A stretch of 64,000 nt of DNA, from NCBI RefSeq assembly GCF_900091585.1, contig NZ_FMHT01000003.1, positions 3,835,501 to 3,899,500 of the forward strand. Reading direction: 5' to 3'. Position 1 is the stretch's first letter; the number at the start of each line of letters is the position of its first letter. The DNA is from Micromonospora nigra (GTDB taxonomy: Bacteria > Actinomycetota > Actinomycetes > Mycobacteriales > Micromonosporaceae). Position numbers and translations under genes: made by a program. This document shows positions 53,986 to 61,939 of this stretch, piece by piece. The notes beneath the pieces were generated by a model. That model had not been told where the DNA came from and did no database searches. It saw nothing but the letters and a program-made list of their open reading frames with translations.

Positions 53986-54945
53986 TCAGCCGCGCGGGGG
54001 CGGTTCCACCAGCTTGGCCGTGATCCGCTCCGGCTTCGGCCAGCGCACGTCCGAGGCCGCTCCCACCCTCTCGAACAGCCAGATCGTCCGGGCCGAGATG
54101 TCGATCTGACCACGCAGCACACCGTGCCGGGCGCTGGTGGGGTCGGCGTGGTGCAGATTGTGCCAGCTTTCCCCGAACGACAGGATCGCCAGCGGCCAGA
54201 AGTTGGCCGCCCGGTCGCCCTGCCGCACCGCGAACGGACGCTCACCGTAGACGTGGCAGATCGAGTTGATCGCCCAGGTCACGTGGTGCAGCAACGCGAT
54301 GCGGACCAGACCCGCCCAGAACAGCGCCGTCAGCGCGCCCGACCAGGACCAGGTCAGCAGCCCGCCCATGGCGGCCGGCCCGAGCACCGAGACGGTCACC
54401 AGCAGCGGGAACAGCCGGTCGACCCGGCGGATGTCACGGTCGGCGAGCAGGTCCGGGGCGAACCGCTGCCGGTTGGACAGCTCGCGCCCGAACAGCCAGC
54501 CCACGTGTGCGTGGAACAACCCCCGGGTCAGCCCCCACACGCTCGCGCCGTACCGCCACGGCGAGTGCGGGTCGCCCTCCAGGTCGGAGAAGGCGTGGTG
54601 ACGCCGGTGGTCGGCCACCCACTGGATGATCTCGCCCTGCACGGCGAGGGACCCGCATGCCGCCAGCGCCACCCGCAGCCACCGCTTCGCCTTGAACGAC
54701 CCGTGGGTGAAGTAGCGGTGGTAGCCGACGGTGACGCCCAGCCCCGACAGCACGTACCAGAACAGGGCCACGCCCACGTCCGTCCAGCTCAACCAGCCGC
54801 CCCAGGCCACCGGGACGGCAGCCGCCAGGGCCGCGAACGGGACCGTCACGAACGCCCAGAGCGCGACCAGGATGCCCCGGGACTGGCTGCCCTGGGTGAG
54901 CGGTCGAGGGCCGGCGGAGTGGGGATCGAGCAGGGCGCTGGACAT
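53986..54945 (-). CDS. acyl-CoA/acyl-lipid fatty-acid desaturase
   Basis: A 319-residue membrane di-iron desaturase with the three histidine boxes HRYFTH, HRRHH and HNLHH, separated by two hydrophobic helix pairs. It should introduce a cis double bond, probably delta-9, into acyl chains and so adjust membrane fluidity. GAGG lies 5 nt before the ATG at 54945; GTG 54951 is also possible. A 9-bp inverted repeat (54963-55000) in the promoter and a TetR gene just downstream suggest regulated expression. Confidence 0.9.
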   Translation of the reverse strand: MSSALLDPHSAGPRPLTQGSQSRGILVALWAFVTVPFAALAAAVPVAWGGWLSWTDVGVALFWYVLSGLGVTVGYHRYFTHGSFKAKRWLRVALAACGSLAVQGEIIQWVADHRRHHAFSDLEGDPHSPWRYGASVWGLTRGLFHAHVGWLFGRELSNRQRFAPDLLADRDIRRVDRLFPLLVTVSVLGPAAMGGLLTWSWSGALTALFWAGLVRIALLHHVTWAINSICHVYGERPFAVRQGDRAANFWPLAILSFGESWHNLHHADPTSARHGVLRGQIDISARTIWLFERVGAASDVRWPKPERITAKLVEPPPRG

Positions 54946-54962
54946 GGACACCTCGCAACGGG

Positions 54963-55000
54963 ACGGTGACGACGATCACAAGCTACGCCTACGTCACCGT
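54963..55000. promoter_or_regulatory. inverted repeat in the desaturase promoter
   Basis: ACGGTGACG (54963-54971) and CGTCACCGT (54992-55000) are exact reverse complements 20 bp apart, about two helical turns. A TAGCTT -10-like box for the desaturase lies between them. The layout suits two operator half-sites bound by a dimer or pair of dimers, such as the nearby TetR protein. Confidence 0.45.
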
Positions 55001-55075
55001 AACTTAGGGGCTCCGGGATCGCAGCGGACAGCGGCGGGAACGAATCTTGTCGTACCCCCGCCCTGGCCTGATCCG

Positions 55076-55520
55076 GTGACCGGTCCGCTCGCCGCCGAGG
55101 TCCGTCGCCTGCGCACCGAGAGCCAACTCACCGTCCGCGAGATCCGGGCCCGCACGGGGCCTGGGCCGCAACCGGGTGTACGCGCTGCTGCGCGGCGTAC
55201 CGCCGCCGCAGCGGTCGCGCCGCCCGAACGCCAAGGACGAGTTGCGCGCCGAGGCGCTGGCGCTGCGGGCGACGGGGTGCTCGGTGCCGCAGATCGCGCA
55301 GCGGTGGGGGTTGAGCCGGTCCACGGCCTACCTGTGGGTGCGGGAGGTGTCACTGGTTCGGGACGGTGAGCAGGAACGGGAACGCCGTAGGGCCCATTCG
55401 GAGGTCATGACCGATGGGCATCTGGAGGATCGATGGGATCATGAAGGGAATGGGACATGGCGCGGCCGGTGGGGGGCGCTAGAGTGTAGGGGTTCGGCAA
55501 GCAGCTTTTGTCCGTTATAG
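55076..55520 (+). pseudogene. frameshifted and truncated helix-turn-helix protein gene beside tRNA-Gln
   Basis: GTG 55076 begins LAAEVRRLRTESQLTVREIRARTG. One extra base near 55160 (in GGGGCCTGGG) moves the matching continuation GRNRVYALLRGVPPP...RRPNAKDELRAEALALRATG to another frame. A second HTH (QIAQRWGLSRSTAYLWVREV) follows and the rest of the protein is lost before the tRNA at 55525. Complete relatives continue for perhaps 100 more residues. Both the frameshift and the loss of the C terminus suggest decay; a sequencing error could explain the first but not the second. Confidence 0.6.
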
Positions 55521-55524
55521 ACCG

Positions 55525-55595
55525 TCCCGGGTCGTCTAATGGCAGGACGTCAGGTTTTGGTCCTGATTATAGGGGTTCGAATCCTCTCCCGGGAG
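55525..55595 (+). tRNA. tRNA-Gln(TTG)
   Basis: The 7-bp acceptor stem pairs 55525-55531 with 55588-55594, discriminator G at 55595. The anticodon stem TCAGG/CCTGA encloses loop TTTTGGT with anticodon TTG (reads CAA). T-arm AGGGG/CCTCT with loop TTCGAAT. CCA is not encoded. Confidence 0.95.
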
Positions 55596-55624
55596 CTTCC
55601 GCTGATAAGCGGCTGATGTCTGGT

Positions 55625-55630
55625 TAGCAT
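55625..55630 (+). promoter_or_regulatory. -10 box of glmU
   Basis: TAGCAT fits the TANNNT consensus, 40 nt before the glmU GTG. It predicts a leader of about 33 nt that includes GGAG. glmU therefore has a promoter of its own after tRNA-Gln. Confidence 0.5.
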
Positions 55631-55669
55631 GGCCGCGAGACTGTCCGCCGTTCCGACTGGAGCCACGTC

Positions 55670-57196
55670 GTGTCCCAGCCCCACCTCCGCACCGTCGTCG
55701 TGCTCGCCGCCGGTGAGGGCAAGCGGATGAAGTCGGCGCTGCCCAAGGTGCTGCACCCCCTGCTCGGCCGCACGCTGCTGGGTCACGTGCTCACGGCGGC
55801 GGCGCCGTTGACCGCCGACCGCACGGTGGTCGTGGTCGGCCACGGCGCCGACCAGGTCCGCGCGCACCTCGCCGAGATCGCGCCGACCGCGACCCCGGTG
55901 CTCCAGGCCGAGCAGCTCGGCACCGGCCACGCGGTGCGGATCGCGCTGGAGGCCGTACCGGAGACCGCCGGCACCGTCGTGGTGATCAACGGTGACGTGC
56001 CGCTGCTGCGCGCCGAGACGATGGCCGCGCTGGTGGCCGCCCACGAGGGTGACGGGGCGGCGGCGACGGTGCTCGCCGCCGAGGTGCCCGACCCGACCGG
56101 CCTCGGCCGGATCGTGCGGGGTGCCGACGGGCGGCTGGAGCAGATCGTCGAGGAGCGGGACGCCACGCCCGCCCAGCGGGCGCTGCGCGAGATCAACGCG
56201 GGCATCTACGCGTTCGACTCGGCGCGGCTGCGCGACGCGTTGGGCAAGCTGTCCACCGACAACGACCAGGGCGAGGAGTACCTGACGGACGTGTTCGGGC
56301 TGCTCGGCTCGGCCGGCGAGCCGGTGACGGTGCACGTGGCGCCCGACCACACGGAGACGCTGGGCTGCAACGACCGGGTCGAGCTGGCGGCGCTGCGGCG
56401 GCTGCTGCGCGACCGGGTCAACGAGCGCTGGATGCGCACCGGGGTGAGCCTGCTCGACCCCGAGACCACCTGGATCGACGTGACGGTGGCGTTGGACCGC
56501 GACGCGGTGGTGGACCAGAACACCCAGCTGCGGGGCGGCACGGTGGTCGGCGGCGGTGCGGTGGTCGGCCCGGACGTGACGCTGATCGACAGCGTGGTCG
56601 GCCCCGGGGCCACCGTGCTGCGTAGCCACGCGGTGGGCGCGGAGGTGGGCGCGGGGGCGAGCGTCGGGCCGTACGCGTACCTGCGCCCGGGCGCGCGCCT
56701 GGCCGAGAAGTCGAAGGTGGGCACGTTCGTCGAGGTGAAGAACTCGGAGCTGGGGGCGGGCGCGAAGGTGCCGCACCTGTCGTACGTGGGGGACGCGACG
56801 ATCGGGGCGAGGGCGAACATCGGCGCGGCGACGATCTTCGTCAACTACGACGGGGTGGACAAGCACCGGACGACGGTCGGCGAGGCGGCCTTCATCGGCT
56901 GTGACACGAGCCTGATCGCGCCGGTCGAGGTGGGTCCGGGAGCGTACGTGGCGGCGGGCAGCGCGATCGCCCAGGACGTGCCGGCGGGCGCACTGGGGGT
57001 GACCCGTGCGCCGCAGCGCAACATCGACGGTTGGGTGGCCCGCAGGCGGGCGGGTACCCGCTCGGCGGAGGCGGCGCAGCGGGCCCGGGAGAGTGCGACG
57101 GGCGGGGCCTCTGCCGCAAGGGAAGGTGAGGCAATCCACGACCGCGCCGAGGGGGGCGGACCGGCGTCCGGCGCGGGGCATACTGCATCCGACTAG
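55670..57196 (+). CDS. glmU: bifunctional N-acetylglucosamine-1-phosphate uridyltransferase/glucosamine-1-phosphate acetyltransferase
   Basis: A 508-residue enzyme making UDP-GlcNAc for peptidoglycan. The uridyltransferase half (about 1-230) opens with VVLAAGEGKRMKSALPKVLHPLLG and has EYLTDVFGLL. The acetyltransferase half is a left-handed beta-helix (about 255-450) with KVPHLSYVGDATIG and AATIFVNYDGVDKHRT. The last 55 residues are a disordered tail, longer than in Gram-negative enzymes. GGAG is 7 nt before the GTG. prs follows 60 bp later. Confidence 0.96.
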   Translation: MSQPHLRTVVVLAAGEGKRMKSALPKVLHPLLGRTLLGHVLTAAAPLTADRTVVVVGHGADQVRAHLAEIAPTATPVLQAEQLGTGHAVRIALEAVPETAGTVVVINGDVPLLRAETMAALVAAHEGDGAAATVLAAEVPDPTGLGRIVRGADGRLEQIVEERDATPAQRALREINAGIYAFDSARLRDALGKLSTDNDQGEEYLTDVFGLLGSAGEPVTVHVAPDHTETLGCNDRVELAALRRLLRDRVNERWMRTGVSLLDPETTWIDVTVALDRDAVVDQNTQLRGGTVVGGGAVVGPDVTLIDSVVGPGATVLRSHAVGAEVGAGASVGPYAYLRPGARLAEKSKVGTFVEVKNSELGAGAKVPHLSYVGDATIGARANIGAATIFVNYDGVDKHRTTVGEAAFIGCDTSLIAPVEVGPGAYVAAGSAIAQDVPAGALGVTRAPQRNIDGWVARRRAGTRSAEAAQRARESATGGASAAREGEAIHDRAEGGGPASGAGHTASD

Positions 57197-57256
57197 TTCC
57201 CGGGCCACCACCACCGCGCGCCGGGCACCACCGACCAAACGGGAGCAGACGGGCCC

Positions 57257-58237
57257 ATGGGCAGCATCGTCGCCGAAAACCGCAAGAGCCTGATGCTCTT
57301 TTCCGGACGTGGCTTTCCGGAGCTGGCCAAGGAGATCGGTGAGGTGCTCGGCGTCGCGCCGACGCCCACCGACGCCTACGAGTTCGCCAACGGTGAGATC
57401 TTCGTGCGCTACCGGGATTCGGTGCGTGGTTCGGACGCCTTCGTGGTGCAGTCCATCACGCACGGGGTCAACACCTGGGTCATGGAGACCCTGATCATGA
57501 TCGACGCGTTGAAGCGTGGTTCGGCGAAGCGGATCACGGTCGTGCTGCCGTTCTACCCGTACTCGCGGCAGGACAAGAAGCACCGGGGCCGGGAGCCGAT
57601 CTCGGCGCGGCTGGTGGCCGACCTGATGAAGACGGCGGGGGCGAACCGGATCCTGACGGTGGACCTGCACACCGCGCAGATCCAGGGCTTCTTCGACGGC
57701 CCGGTGGACCACCTGTTCGCGATGGACATCCTGGCCGAGTACGTGGAGCGCAAGTACGCGGGCCGGCCGATGACGGTGGTCGCGCCGGACTCGGGTCGGG
57801 TCAGGGTGGCGGAGCGGTGGACGGACCGCCTGGGTGGTTGCCCGCTGGCGTTCATCCACAAGACCCGGGATCCGTCGAAGCCGAACCAGGTGGTGGCGAA
57901 CCGGGTGGTGGGTGAGGTCGAGGGGCGGGTGTGCCTGGTCGTCGACGACATGATCGACACCGGTGGCACGATCTGCAAGGCGGCCGACATCCTGCGGGAG
58001 GCGGGGGCGGCGGACGTGATCGTGGCGTCCACCCACGCCCTGCTGTCGGATCCGGCGACGGAGCGGTTGAAGAACAGCCCGATCAGCGAGGTCGTGGTGA
58101 CCAACACGTTGCCGCTGCCGCCGGAGAAGCAGCTCGACAAGATCACGGTGCTGTCGATCGCGCCGCTGCTGGCCCGGGCGATCCGTGAGGTGTTCGACGA
58201 CGGCTCGGTGACCACCCTCTTCGGTGGCCTGAGCTGA
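57257..58237 (+). CDS. prs: ribose-phosphate diphosphokinase (PRPP synthetase)
   Basis: A 326-residue class I PRPP synthetase forming PRPP from ribose 5-phosphate and ATP for nucleotide, His and Trp synthesis and, in this lineage, decaprenyl-phospho-arabinose-type precursors. ANGEIFVRYRDSVRG, the flexible loop YPYSRQDKKHRGREPI, the ATP/metal site VDLHTAQIQGFFD and the PRPP motif CLVVDDMIDTGGTI are intact. GGGAG precedes the ATG. A 9-bp hairpin (58244-58265) follows the stop. Confidence 0.97.
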   Translation: MGSIVAENRKSLMLFSGRGFPELAKEIGEVLGVAPTPTDAYEFANGEIFVRYRDSVRGSDAFVVQSITHGVNTWVMETLIMIDALKRGSAKRITVVLPFYPYSRQDKKHRGREPISARLVADLMKTAGANRILTVDLHTAQIQGFFDGPVDHLFAMDILAEYVERKYAGRPMTVVAPDSGRVRVAERWTDRLGGCPLAFIHKTRDPSKPNQVVANRVVGEVEGRVCLVVDDMIDTGGTICKAADILREAGAADVIVASTHALLSDPATERLKNSPISEVVVTNTLPLPPEKQLDKITVLSIAPLLARAIREVFDDGSVTTLFGGLS

Positions 58238-58243
58238 GGTCCG

Positions 58244-58265
58244 GGGCCGGCCTCCGGGCCGGCCC
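58244..58265 (+). terminator. U-less hairpin terminator after prs
   Basis: GGGCCGGCC (58244-58252), loop TCCG, GGCCGGCCC (58257-58265), beginning 7 bases after the prs stop. No U-run. Confidence 0.6.
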
Positions 58266-58343
58266 GGCACCCCTGTCGCGGCAGGGTGTTCACCGATGGT
58301 GACGGTGGTAGGGGACTGCCGGGAGGCCCGGAATCCGCTCGGG

Positions 58344-58524
58344 TAGACTGGTGCGGTTGCCACGGCGAGGGTGCCCTGCGGGCCGCTGAAAAGCACCGTA
58401 CGGAGACACCGTCATCGACGCGGTGCTCCGGGCAGTCGTTCATGACGCATGAGCCCCCAGCGAGCCCCTCGCCCCAGCACCGCCAGACGACAAGCCGCCG
58501 CAGCGAAGCATCAGGAGTTTCCCC
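58344..58524 (+). promoter_or_regulatory. rplY promoter and long leader
   Basis: TAGACT (58344-58349) fits the -10 consensus; the predicted RNA would start near 58356 and carry about 170 nt before the rplY GTG. No convincing -35 is seen. The leader contains an ATG (58442) opening a 31-codon frame that overlaps the rplY start, so a leader control of ribosomal protein synthesis is possible. Confidence 0.4.
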
Positions 58525-59205
58525 GTGTCCGAGGTAAAGATCAGCGCCGAGCCCCGTACCGAGTTCGGCAAGGGTGGTGCCCGCCGTACCCGCCGGGCCG
58601 GCATGGTGCCCGCCGTGCTGTACGGCCACGGCGAGAAGCCCCGTCACATCGCGCTTCCGGCGCGGGAGTTCGCCGCCGCGATCCGCAAGGGCGGCGCCAA
58701 CCAGCTCTTCGCGATCGACGTCAGTGACGGCACCCAGGTGCTGGCCCTGCCGAAGGCGATCCAGCGTGACCCGATCAAGGATTCGTTCGACCACGTCGAC
58801 CTGCTGCTGGTCCGCCGGGGCGAGAAGGTCACCGTGGAGGTCCCGGTCCACCTCACCGGTGAGGCCGCGAAGGACACGCTGATCGTGCACGACCACGACA
58901 CCCTGTCGGTGGTCGCCGACGCCACCAAGGTGCCCGACCACCTGGAGGCCTCGATCGAGGGCATGGAGGCCGGCACCCAGGTAACCGCCGGCGACGTGGC
59001 GCTGCCGGCCGGTGTGGAGCTGGCCGTCGAGGCGGAGCTGCTGGTCGCCGCGGTGACCGCCGCGCCGACGGCCGAGCAGTTCGAGGCGAGCCTTCCCGAG
59101 GCCGAGGAGGCCGCCGAGGAGGCCGAGGTCACCGAGGAGGCGGCGCCCGCCGAGGCTCCGTCCGCCGAGGGCGAGGAGAAGGCCGAGGCCAAGACCGAGG
59201 CCTGA
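58525..59205 (+). CDS. rplY: 50S ribosomal protein L25 (CTC form)
   Basis: A 226-residue L25/TL5/CTC protein. The 5S-rRNA-binding L25 domain is at about 1-92 (EPRTEFGKGGARRTRRAG, VPAVLYGHGEKPRHIALP), the TL5-like domain at about 95-180, and the last 40 residues form an acidic Glu/Ala tail. AGGAG is 8 nt before the GTG. Order prs-rplY-pth matches mycobacteria (Rv1017-Rv1014). A 15-bp hairpin follows. Confidence 0.95.
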   Translation: MSEVKISAEPRTEFGKGGARRTRRAGMVPAVLYGHGEKPRHIALPAREFAAAIRKGGANQLFAIDVSDGTQVLALPKAIQRDPIKDSFDHVDLLLVRRGEKVTVEVPVHLTGEAAKDTLIVHDHDTLSVVADATKVPDHLEASIEGMEAGTQVTAGDVALPAGVELAVEAELLVAAVTAAPTAEQFEASLPEAEEAAEEAEVTEEAAPAEAPSAEGEEKAEAKTEA

Positions 59206-59222
59206 CCGGTCCGTACGCGTTG

Positions 59223-59256
59223 CGACAGGCGTCCCCGTCTTCGGGGACGCCTGTCG
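59223..59256 (+). terminator. perfect 15-bp U-less hairpin after rplY
   Basis: CGACAGGCGTCCCCG (59223-59237), loop TCTT, CGGGGACGCCTGTCG (59242-59256), 17 bases after the stop. No U-run follows. Confidence 0.75.
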
Positions 59257-59274
59257 GCGTACCGGGGGTGGTGG

Positions 59275-59371
59275 GCGCGTCGCGGCTTCGGTGGTGCGGC
59301 GCGTCGCGGTCTGGTGGTGCGCGCGTCGCGGTCCCGGTGGTGCGGCGGGTCGCGTGGCTTCGGTGGTGAGA
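59275..59371. repeat. imperfect 23- to 27-bp tandem repeats before pth
   Basis: Four degenerate copies of a unit like GCGTCGCGGCTTCGGTGGTG lie in the 182-bp gap between rplY and pth. They are non-coding and end just before the pth ribosome site. Confidence 0.65.
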
Positions 59372-59387
59372 GCGGAAGGGGCGGACG

Positions 59388-59978
59388 GTGACGGACGAAT
59401 CGGGGCCGTGGCTGGTGGTGGGCCTGGGTAACCCGGGTCGGGAGTACGCCGGCAACCGGCACAACGTGGGTTTCATGGTGGCCGACCTGTTGGCGGCTCG
59501 TCTCGGTGCGAAGTTCGGCCGGCACCGGCGGGCCGTGGCCGAGGTGGCGGAGGGCCGGCTGGGTTTCGGTGGTCCGAAGCTGGTGCTGGTGAAGCCGTTG
59601 ACGTACATGAACCTGTCGGGTGGCCCGGTGGCGGGGCTGGCCCAGTTTCACAAGGTGCCGCCGGGCCGGGTGGTGGCCGTGCACGACGAGCTGGACATCG
59701 GCTATGGGCAGGTGCGGGTGAAGTGCGGCGGCGGTGAGGGCGGGCACAACGGACTGCGGTCGATGTCGAAGTCGCTGGGCACGAAGGACTATGTGCGGGT
59801 GCGGTTCGGGGTGGGTCGTCCGCCGGGGCGGCAGGATCCGGCGGACTACGTACTGTCGGATTTCGGCGCGGCGGAGCGCAAGGAGCTGGAGTTCCTGGTG
59901 GACCGGGCCGCCGACGTGGTGGAGTCGGTGGTCGTGCGGGGTGTGGAGCCGACGCAGAACCTGTACCACGGCGGTTGA
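59388..59978 (+). CDS. pth: peptidyl-tRNA hydrolase
   Basis: A 196-residue enzyme that releases peptides from stalled peptidyl-t[25 protein letters not shown] includes the catalytic His, [13 protein letters not shown] binds substrate, [14 protein letters not shown] has the catalytic Asp, and [13 protein letters not shown] completes the site. GTG start at 59388 with GGAAGGGG upstream. It is followed after about 150 bp by cysQ, which has its own promoter-like TAGTCT at 60042-60047. Confidence 0.96.
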   Translation: MTDESGPWLVVGLGNPGREYAGNRHNVGFMVADLLAARLGAKFGRHRRAVAEVAEGRLGFGGPKLVLVKPLTYMNLSGGPVAGLAQFHKVPPGRVVAVHDELDIGYGQVRVKCGGGEGGHNGLRSMSKSLGTKDYVRVRFGVGRPPGRQDPADYVLSDFGAAERKELEFLVDRAADVVESVVVRGVEPTQNLYHGG

Positions 59979-60126
59979 CGGCGGCGCCGGCCCGGGTGCG
60001 GGCGGCGTGGGCCGTGGGGCCGGGCGGAAACAGTCGGCCGGTAGTCTGCGGTCCTGGCGGTGACCAGGGTGCGGGTGGGGGCCCGGGGCGGCGCGGGGTT
60101 CTGGCGAGGTGACGGGAGCGGGAGTG

Positions 60127-60954
60127 ATGGGCAGTCCTCCGATGATCGACGGCGCGTTCGCCCGGTGGTTGGCCGACCGGGCGGGGCAGGCGCTGCTGGG
60201 TCTGCGGGCCGAGATGGGTTTCGCGGATCCGGGGGCGTTGAAGTCGGCCGGCGACAAGGTCTCGCACGACCTGATCCGCACCGAACTGGCCAGGTGGCGG
60301 CCGGGGGACGCGGTGCTGTCCGAGGAGGACGAGGGGTCCCGGCTGGCGTGGGCGGCGGACGTGAACGCCGAGGCGGTGTCCCGGCTGGCGGCGGACCGGG
60401 TGTGGATCATCGATCCGTTGGACGGTACCCGCGAGTTCAGCGAGGAGGGCCGCGCGGACTGGGCGGTGCACGTGGCGCTGTGGGCGCGGAACGCGGTGTC
60501 GCCGCACGGCCTGGTGGCGGGGGCGGTCGGGTTGCCGGCCCAGCACCGGGTGCTGGGCACCGACTATCCGCCGGCGTACCCGCCGATGACGGCGGCGACG
60601 GCGGGCGGCGGCCGGACGATCCGGCTGGCGGCGAGTCGGAGCCGGCCGCCGGTGTTCCTCACCGACCTGGCTGAGGACGTGGGCGCGGAGTTGGTGCCGA
60701 TGGGGTCGGCGGGGGCGAAGATCGCGGCGGTGGTGACCGGCGACGTGGACGCGTACATCCACGCGGGCGGGCAGTACGAGTGGGACTCGGCCGCGCCGGT
60801 GGCTGTGGCGACGGCCACCGGGCTGCATGCTTCCCGGATCGATGGTTCTGCGCTGAAATACAACGAGGCGGATCCGCGCCTGCCGGACCTGCTGGTCTGC
60901 CGCAAGGATCTCGCCAGTCGGTTGCTTGCAGCGTTGCAGAAGCATTCCGGGTAA
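60127..60954 (+). CDS. cysQ: 3'(2'),5'-bisphosphate nucleotidase, CysQ-like
   Basis: A 275-residue inositol-monophosphatase-fold enzyme. LSEEDEGSRL and WIIDPLDGTREFSE hold the metal ligands (EED and DPLDGT), and YEWDSAAPVAVA is the C-terminal motif. It should hydrolyse the 3'-phosphate of PAP/PAPS, recycling by-products of sulfate assimilation; cysD and cysN follow at once. GGGAG lies 8 nt before the ATG at 60127. Inositol phosphatase activity cannot be ruled out from sequence. Confidence 0.87.
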   Translation: MGSPPMIDGAFARWLADRAGQALLGLRAEMGFADPGALKSAGDKVSHDLIRTELARWRPGDAVLSEEDEGSRLAWAADVNAEAVSRLAADRVWIIDPLDGTREFSEEGRADWAVHVALWARNAVSPHGLVAGAVGLPAQHRVLGTDYPPAYPPMTAATAGGGRTIRLAASRSRPPVFLTDLAEDVGAELVPMGSAGAKIAAVVTGDVDAYIHAGGQYEWDSAAPVAVATATGLHASRIDGSALKYNEADPRLPDLLVCRKDLASRLLAALQKHSG

Positions 60955-61000
60955 CCTGACCGCTACTTCTTGGCATACCCGACCGGAAAGGTCTGGAACG

Positions 61001-61030
61001 GATGAGCGAGCGAATCGAGCCCGTGTCATG
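61001..61030 (+). other. 9-codon upstream reading frame coupled to cysD
   Basis: ATG at 61001, with GGAACGG nearby, encodes MSERIEPVS and stops with a TGA that overlaps the cysD ATG (ATGA). Ribosomes ending here are placed to start cysD, which has no other clear ribosome site. There is no Cys codon. Confidence 0.45.
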
Positions 61031-61939
61031 ACCGCCACCGCCGCGTACCAGGTCTCCCACCTCGACGCTCTGGAGGCGGAGAGCATCTTCGTGATGCGCG
61101 AGGTGGTCGCGGAGATGGAGCGGCCCGTGCTGCTCTTCTCCGGCGGCAAGGACTCGATCGTCATGCTCCGGCTGGCGCAGAAGGCTTTCGCGCCGGCCAA
61201 CGTCCCGTTTCCGGTGATGCACGTCGACACCGGCCACAACTTCCCGGAGGTTCTGGAGTACCGCGACCAGCGGGTGGCCGAGCTGGCCCTGCAACTGGTC
61301 GTGGCCAGTGTGCCCGAGGCCCTGGCCAGCGGGCTGGTCCGGGAGTCGGCCGACGGCATGCGCAACCGGATCCAGACCCCGGTGCTGTTGGACGCGGTCG
61401 AGAAGCACCGCTTCGACGCGCTGTTCGGCGGTGCCCGGCGTGACGAGGAGAAGGCCCGGGCCAAGGAGCGGGTGTTCAGCTTCCGCGACGAGTTCGGCCA
61501 GTGGGATCCGAAGAACCAGCGTCCCGAGTTGTGGTCGCTGTACAACGGCCGACACCACCCCGGCGAGTCGATCCGGGTGTTCCCGCTGTCGAACTGGACC
61601 GAGCTGGACATCTGGCACTACATCGCCCGGGAGCGCATCCCGCTGCCGTCGATCTACTACGCGCACGAGCGTGAGGTCGTCGAGCGCGACGGCATGCTCT
61701 ACGCGGTCAACGAGTTTATCCGCCCCCGCTCCGGCGAGGAGCGGTTCAAGGCACGGGTGCGCTACCGCACGGTCGGCGACGCCTCCTGCACGGCGGCCGT
61801 CCGCTCGGACGCCGACACGGTGGAGAAGGTCATCGAGGAGGTCGCGGCGACCCGGATCACCGAACGCGGGGCGACCCGCGGCGACGACCGGGTCAGCGAG
61901 GCCGCCATGGAGGACCGCAAGCGGGAGGGCTACTTCTGA
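61028..61939 (+). CDS. cysD: sulfate adenylyltransferase subunit 2
   Basis: A 303-residue ATP-sulfurylase catalytic subunit, which forms adenosine 5'-phosphosulfate from ATP and sulfate with CysN. The PP-loop LLFSGGKDSIVML, HVDTGHNFPEVLEYRD, GGARRDEEKARAKER and ending MEDRKREGYF are standard. The start ATG overlaps the stop of a 9-codon leader frame. The cysN ATG overlaps its stop by one base. Confidence 0.96.
   Translation: MTATAAYQVSHLDALEAESIFVMREVVAEMERPVLLFSGGKDSIVMLRLAQKAFAPANVPFPVMHVDTGHNFPEVLEYRDQRVAELALQLVVASVPEALASGLVRESADGMRNRIQTPVLLDAVEKHRFDALFGGARRDEEKARAKERVFSFRDEFGQWDPKNQRPELWSLYNGRHHPGESIRVFPLSNWTELDIWHYIARERIPLPSIYYAHEREVVERDGMLYAVNEFIRPRSGEERFKARVRYRTVGDASCTAAVRSDADTVEKVIEEVAATRITERGATRGDDRVSEAAMEDRKREGYF

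Noticed and set aside
60060..60674. A 204-codon frame starting at GTG 60060, near a -10 box
   Set aside because: It overlaps cysQ in the wrong frame and is Gly/Arg-rich without a domain; the -10 box more likely serves cysQ with a short leader.
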